A stretch of DNA of 7,637 bases from DASWIG01 sp965371445 (GTDB lineage Bacteria; Acidobacteriota; Thermoanaerobaculia; Multivoradales; J023): contig CBDUYN010000292.1 of assembly GCA_965371445.1 (NCBI GenBank), forward strand, positions 1 to 7,637. The letters are read 5' to 3'. Shown piece by piece: positions 5,136-7,637 of this stretch. Below the pieces are notes generated by a model that had not been told where the DNA came from, did no database searches, and saw nothing but the letters and a program-made list of their open reading frames with translations. Within the stretch, counting starts at the first letter, position 1. Each line of letters starts with the position of its first letter. The position numbers were made by a program, and so were the translations under genes.

Positions 5136-6368
5136 CTAACGATCCGCCCGCAGGACGCGCGCTGCCAGCGCGCTCGCCGCGACGCCGAAGCCGAGGAGCA
5201 CGACCGACGCGAGCCACACCCCCTCGACGCCACGGCCGTAGGAGATCAGGCCGTGGAAGCCGTCCATGGCCCAGGCCGTGGGCAGGACGTGGGACGCCGT
5301 CTGCAGCCACTCCGGCATCACCTCGCGGGGGAACCAGCAGCCGCCGAGGCCGGCGAGCACCATACTGAGGACCCAGCCCAGCATCGACGCCTGCTCGGTC
5401 GTCGCGCAGAGCGCGCCCAGGAGCATCGAACACCCCGCCACCGCAAACGCGAAACCGCCGATCACCAGTACGAGGCCCGCCGGCGAGGAGCCGAGCGAGA
5501 GGCCGAACGCGAAGCGGCCGATCGCGAGCAGCAGCACGATCTGGAGCGCCGCGATCAGGAGCCGTCCCAGGATCTTGCCGGCGATCAAGCGCCCGCGCGA
5601 CACCGGTGAGGCGAGCTGGCGCCGCAGCATCCCCTGCTGTTTCTCCAGCACCAGGAAGACGCCGCCGTAGATCAGCGTCATCATCAGCACAAGCATCGTG
5701 AGGATTCCGGGAACACTCTGGGCATAGCCGCTCGGTACCGGATCGCCGGCCGCCGGATCGCCGGCCGCCGGATCGCCCGAGCCCGCCATCGTGACCTCGA
5801 GCCGGACCCAAGGCTCCTCCGCCGCCACCTCGGCGTAACGCTCGGCGACGTCGTCGTCCTCCTCGGCGGCGAGCTGTGCCATCAGGAGCCGCCCCGTGAC
5901 CTTGACCAGGGTCCGAAGGAGACGGGACTGAACGCTCATTCGGCGTTCGCTTGAGGAGTCGGGACCGATCTCCAAGACGAGCTCCTGCTGCTCGCCGGCG
6001 AGGGCTCCCTCGGTCAACCCCTCGGGCAGCACAAGCTTTCTCGGCGGCACCTCTCCCTCGGCCGCCGGCTCGGCCTCGGTGAGAGCGATCTCGTCGCCTT
6101 CGAGCTCGCCGAGGAGCGCTTCGGCGAGCCAGCCGCCGTCGTGGTCGGCCACCACGAGGCTCGTCGGCTGCGGCTTGCCGTCCCCGCTCATCACCTGGCC
6201 GAAGAACCACATGAGGACGACCGGCATCAAGAGCATCCAGACGAACGCGGAGCGGTCCTTGACCGTCAGCCGGACGTCGTTCATCGCCAGCCCCAGGAGC
6301 TGGCGCATCGCCGTTTGGATTCTGGTCCCCCCTTTAGGAAAGGGGGTTAGGGGGATTTCCCGGTTCAT
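5136..6368 (-). CDS. ABC-2 type transporter permease (downstream member of a pair)
   Basis: This encodes 410 residues from the ATG at 6368-6366, chosen because it forms an ATGA overlap with the stop of the upstream permease and has GAAGGGGG seven bases before it. The protein has one N-terminal membrane helix (about 39-59), a large extracytoplasmic domain (60-218) and five more helices (about 219-240, 265-290, 295-322, 325-346, 383-405). This is the layout of ABC-2 membrane proteins of the YhaP/NatB-like type. The segment EKQQGMLRRQLASPVSRGRL (242-261) is the cytoplasmic coupling region typical of the family. A GDPAAGDPAAGDP repeat (198-210) lies just before the second helix. The first 20 residues look like an add-on read from a dispersed repeat, and the family-like start is MRQLLGLAMNDVRLTVKDR at residue 21 (6308). 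The protein is probably the membrane half of an exporter; substrate unknown. It contains no ATPase motifs, so an ATPase must come from another gene. Confidence 0.85.
   Translation of the reverse strand: MNREIPLTPFPKGGTRIQTAMRQLLGLAMNDVRLTVKDRSAFVWMLLMPVVLMWFFGQVMSGDGKPQPTSLVVADHDGGWLAEALLGELEGDEIALTEAEPAAEGEVPPRKLVLPEGLTEGALAGEQQELVLEIGPDSSSERRMSVQSRLLRTLVKVTGRLLMAQLAAEEDDDVAERYAEVAAEEPWVRLEVTMAGSGDPAAGDPAAGDPVPSGYAQSVPGILTMLVLMMTLIYGGVFLVLEKQQGMLRRQLASPVSRGRLIAGKILGRLLIAALQIVLLLAIGRFAFGLSLGSSPAGLVLVIGGFAFAVAGCSMLLGALCATTEQASMLGWVLSMVLAGLGGCWFPREVMPEWLQTASHVLPTAWAMDGFHGLISYGRGVEGVWLASVVLLGFGVAASALAARVLRADR
5738..5777. repeat. 15-bp tandem repeat inside the permease gene
   Basis: CCGGATCGCCGGCCG occurs at 5738-5752 and 5753-5767, followed by a partial copy at 5768-5777. 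On the coding (minus) strand it gives the peptide repeat GDPAA in the loop before the second membrane helix. The period is a multiple of three, so changes in copy number keep the frame. Confidence 0.8.
6327..6358. repeat. Small palindromic dispersed-type repeat within the permease 5' end
   Basis: The plus strand reads CCCCCTTT (6328-6335), AGG, AAAGGGGG (6339-6346), then TTAGGGGGATTT (6347-6358). The first two blocks form a perfect 8-bp stem with a 3-base loop. From memory, repeats of this form (C5T3...A3G5 beside AATCCCCCTAA-like arms) are scattered in many unrelated bacterial genomes and are often mistranslated as peptides like 'PFxKGG'. Here it encodes IPLTPFPKGG at residues 5-14 of the permease. 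Only one copy is visible in this window. Confidence 0.6.
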
Positions 6369-7637
6369 GACGTCGCCCCCTTCAAGACCTTGCGTTGCAA
6401 GAGCCAGGAGCCGGCGGCGAGAAGCGTCAGGCCGAGCCCGCCGAGAATCGCCGCGTGAAGCGCCACGTCGACGAGGCCGGCGTCGCGCAGCAAGAGGTCC
6501 TTGAACCCTTCCGTCGACCAATAAAAGGGCGAGAACGGAGAGATCTTCTGGACCACCGCGGGCAGGCCCTCAAAATTGACGAAGCTGCCGCCGGCAAAGG
6601 CCAGGATCAGGTAAAGGACGCCCGCGGCCGCCGATCCCTGGCGCTCGGTCGACGCGGCGCCGTAGATGAACGCTGAAAAGCCCGAGGCCGAGAGGAGGAG
6701 AGCGAGCGCCAGGACCGCGAAGCCGGCCGCGTCGACGCCGCGTGGAACGACGAAAGCGGCGACCGCCGAGAGGACCACCAGGGCCACCGCGCCGACCATG
6801 ACGCTCACCAGCACCTTGGCGGCGATCACGTGGCCGACGTCAATCGGCGCCGAGAGCTGCCGGGAAAGCGTCCCTGCCGTCGCCTCCGTTAAGATGTCGC
6901 GCATCGTCTGGTCGCCGATGATGAAAAGGGAGTAGGAGGAGATCCCCGGCAGGATCATGAGGAAGATCAAGAGGCCGAGCGGCGTGTCTTCGTCGTCCTG
7001 CTCGTCTTCCTCGTCCTCTTTCGCAAGCTCCATCACCTTGTAGGTCAAGGGGGGCCCTTCGAAGAGGTCCTGGATGACCTGGCCGGCGCGCCGCGCGGCC
7101 ACGGCGAAGCGGCTGAAGTCTTCCTCGGAGAGGTCCATCAAGTCGACGGCGCTCAAGTCGTCGATTCCCATGATCTCCGCCTGCCGGTGCACGAGGCGGG
7201 TGCCGAGGCCGAGGACATCGGCCAGCACGCCGGTGATCTGCTCCGCGATCTCGGGCAGGATCACCTGCTCGGGGTTGCGGACCAGCTGAAGCGTCACCGG
7301 CTCGCCGTCGAGCAGCGCCTCGGTCATGCCTTCCGGGACGATGAGTAGCGCCGAGGCTTCCCCGTCGTCCATCATCTGCCGACCTTCTTCGCCGACCTGG
7401 ACCACCTCGACGTAGTCGCGCATCTCGTCGCTCGTGAAGGCGCCCAGGAGCAGCCGCCCGGCCAAGCCGCCGTCGCGGTCCTCGACGAGGATCTTGGCCC
7501 GCGGCAGGCCGCTTCCTTCGCCGCCGGTGCCGAAGATCACCGCCAGCATGGTGGCGAAGATCAGGGGGAAAGCGATCATGACGACGACGCCGAGCGGAGC
7601 GCGGAAACCGATCCGAGCGGGCACGTGACCTTCGCGA
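6365..7637 (-). CDS. ABC-2 type transporter permease (upstream member, 5' end beyond window)
   Basis: The frame is open to the right edge. A GTG at 7624-7622 gives 419 residues, but the frame continues to the edge (REGH precedes), and the first membrane helix comes only 10 residues after the GTG. Relatives usually have 20-40 residues before it, so the true start is probably outside. Numbering from the GTG, helices lie at about 11-32, 216-236, 265-293, 299-322, 332-348 and 384-409, with an extracytoplasmic domain at 33-215. An acidic run EDEEDEQDDED (203-213) sits just before the second helix, in the same place as the GDPAA repeat of the partner. GTLSRQLSAPIDVGHVIAAK (251-270) matches the coupling segment of the partner. 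Shared blocks (V-D-DGG-LA--LLG; L-VPEG-TE--L-GE) show the two are paralogues. It is probably half of a heterodimeric exporter with an ATPase expected further upstream. Substrate unknown. Confidence 0.85.
   Translation of the reverse strand, partial: REGHVPARIGFRAPLGVVVMIAFPLIFATMLAVIFGTGGEGSGLPRAKILVEDRDGGLAGRLLLGAFTSDEMRDYVEVVQVGEEGRQMMDDGEASALLIVPEGMTEALLDGEPVTLQLVRNPEQVILPEIAEQITGVLADVLGLGTRLVHRQAEIMGIDDLSAVDLMDLSEEDFSRFAVAARRAGQVIQDLFEGPPLTYKVMELAKEDEEDEQDDEDTPLGLLIFLMILPGISSYSLFIIGDQTMRDILTEATAGTLSRQLSAPIDVGHVIAAKVLVSVMVGAVALVVLSAVAAFVVPRGVDAAGFAVLALALLLSASGFSAFIYGAASTERQGSAAAGVLYLILAFAGGSFVNFEGLPAVVQKISPFSPFYWSTEGFKDLLLRDAGLVDVALHAAILGGLGLTLLAAGSWLLQRKVLKGATS
6376..6383 (-). promoter_or_regulatory. 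Shine-Dalgarno inside the upstream permease gene
   Basis: On the minus strand this is GAAGGGGG, seven bases before the ATG at 6368, within the last codons (LKGATS) of the upstream permease. With the ATGA overlap it points to translational coupling of the two permeases. The internal ATG at 6308 has no comparable site at a proper distance. Confidence 0.5.

Noticed and set aside
4921..6210. Minus-strand open frame of 429 codons overlapping the permease in another frame
   Set aside because: The peptide is dominated by R, G, A and P and lacks membrane helices, while the other frame on the same strand gives a coherent six-helix permease.

Overview
The window is GC-rich, densely coding bacterial DNA of chromosomal character. 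No rRNA, tRNA, CRISPR array, transposase or phage gene was seen. The organism cannot be named from this sequence. The strongest hint is a 14-residue open-frame tail at the left edge, FESGDTTAWSNTVP followed by a stop. From memory, this resembles the 'GFESGDTSAWS'-type C-terminal ends of secreted proteins in Acidobacteriota (Thermoanaerobaculia-like) and some Gammaproteobacteria. Strong G/C preference at third codon positions and DEAD-box and ABC-2 genes fit such a lineage but do not prove it.

Layout. (1) Positions 1-46 hold the 3' end of a plus-strand gene. (2) Positions 47-274 hold no firm gene, only a small hairpin and a doubtful 30-codon minus-strand ORF. (3) Positions 275-2941, minus strand, encode an 888-residue protein. 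It has a signal peptide, a type 1 periplasmic-binding (LivK/receptor-like) domain, three transmembrane helices and a large cytoplasmic part made of two copies of an unrecognised module of about 165-175 residues. (4) Positions 2942-3236 are a divergent promoter region. It carries a tandem 14-bp repeat and two candidate extended -10 elements of the form TGnTAGGAT, one facing each way. (5) From 3237 (or 3255) to 5084, plus strand, lies a DEAD-box RNA helicase of the DeaD/CsdA type with a DbpA-like RNA-binding domain and a lysine-rich tail. (6) Positions 5136-6368 and 6365-7637, minus strand, are two related ABC-2 type permeases joined by an ATGA stop/start overlap. The second is cut by the window edge.

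How the genes work together. The two permeases are paralogues and probably form one heterodimeric exporter. Its ATPase would be expected upstream, beyond the right edge. The helicase is probably a stand-alone gene for RNA remodelling or ribosome assembly. The binding-protein/transmembrane/repeat protein has no transporter permease or ATPase next to it. Its single-chain architecture suggests a ligand-sensing membrane receptor rather than a transport component, and this is the least familiar item in the window. A second unusual item is a short palindromic repeat of a kind dispersed in many bacterial genomes. It sits inside the 5' end of the downstream permease and is read in frame as an N-terminal extension.
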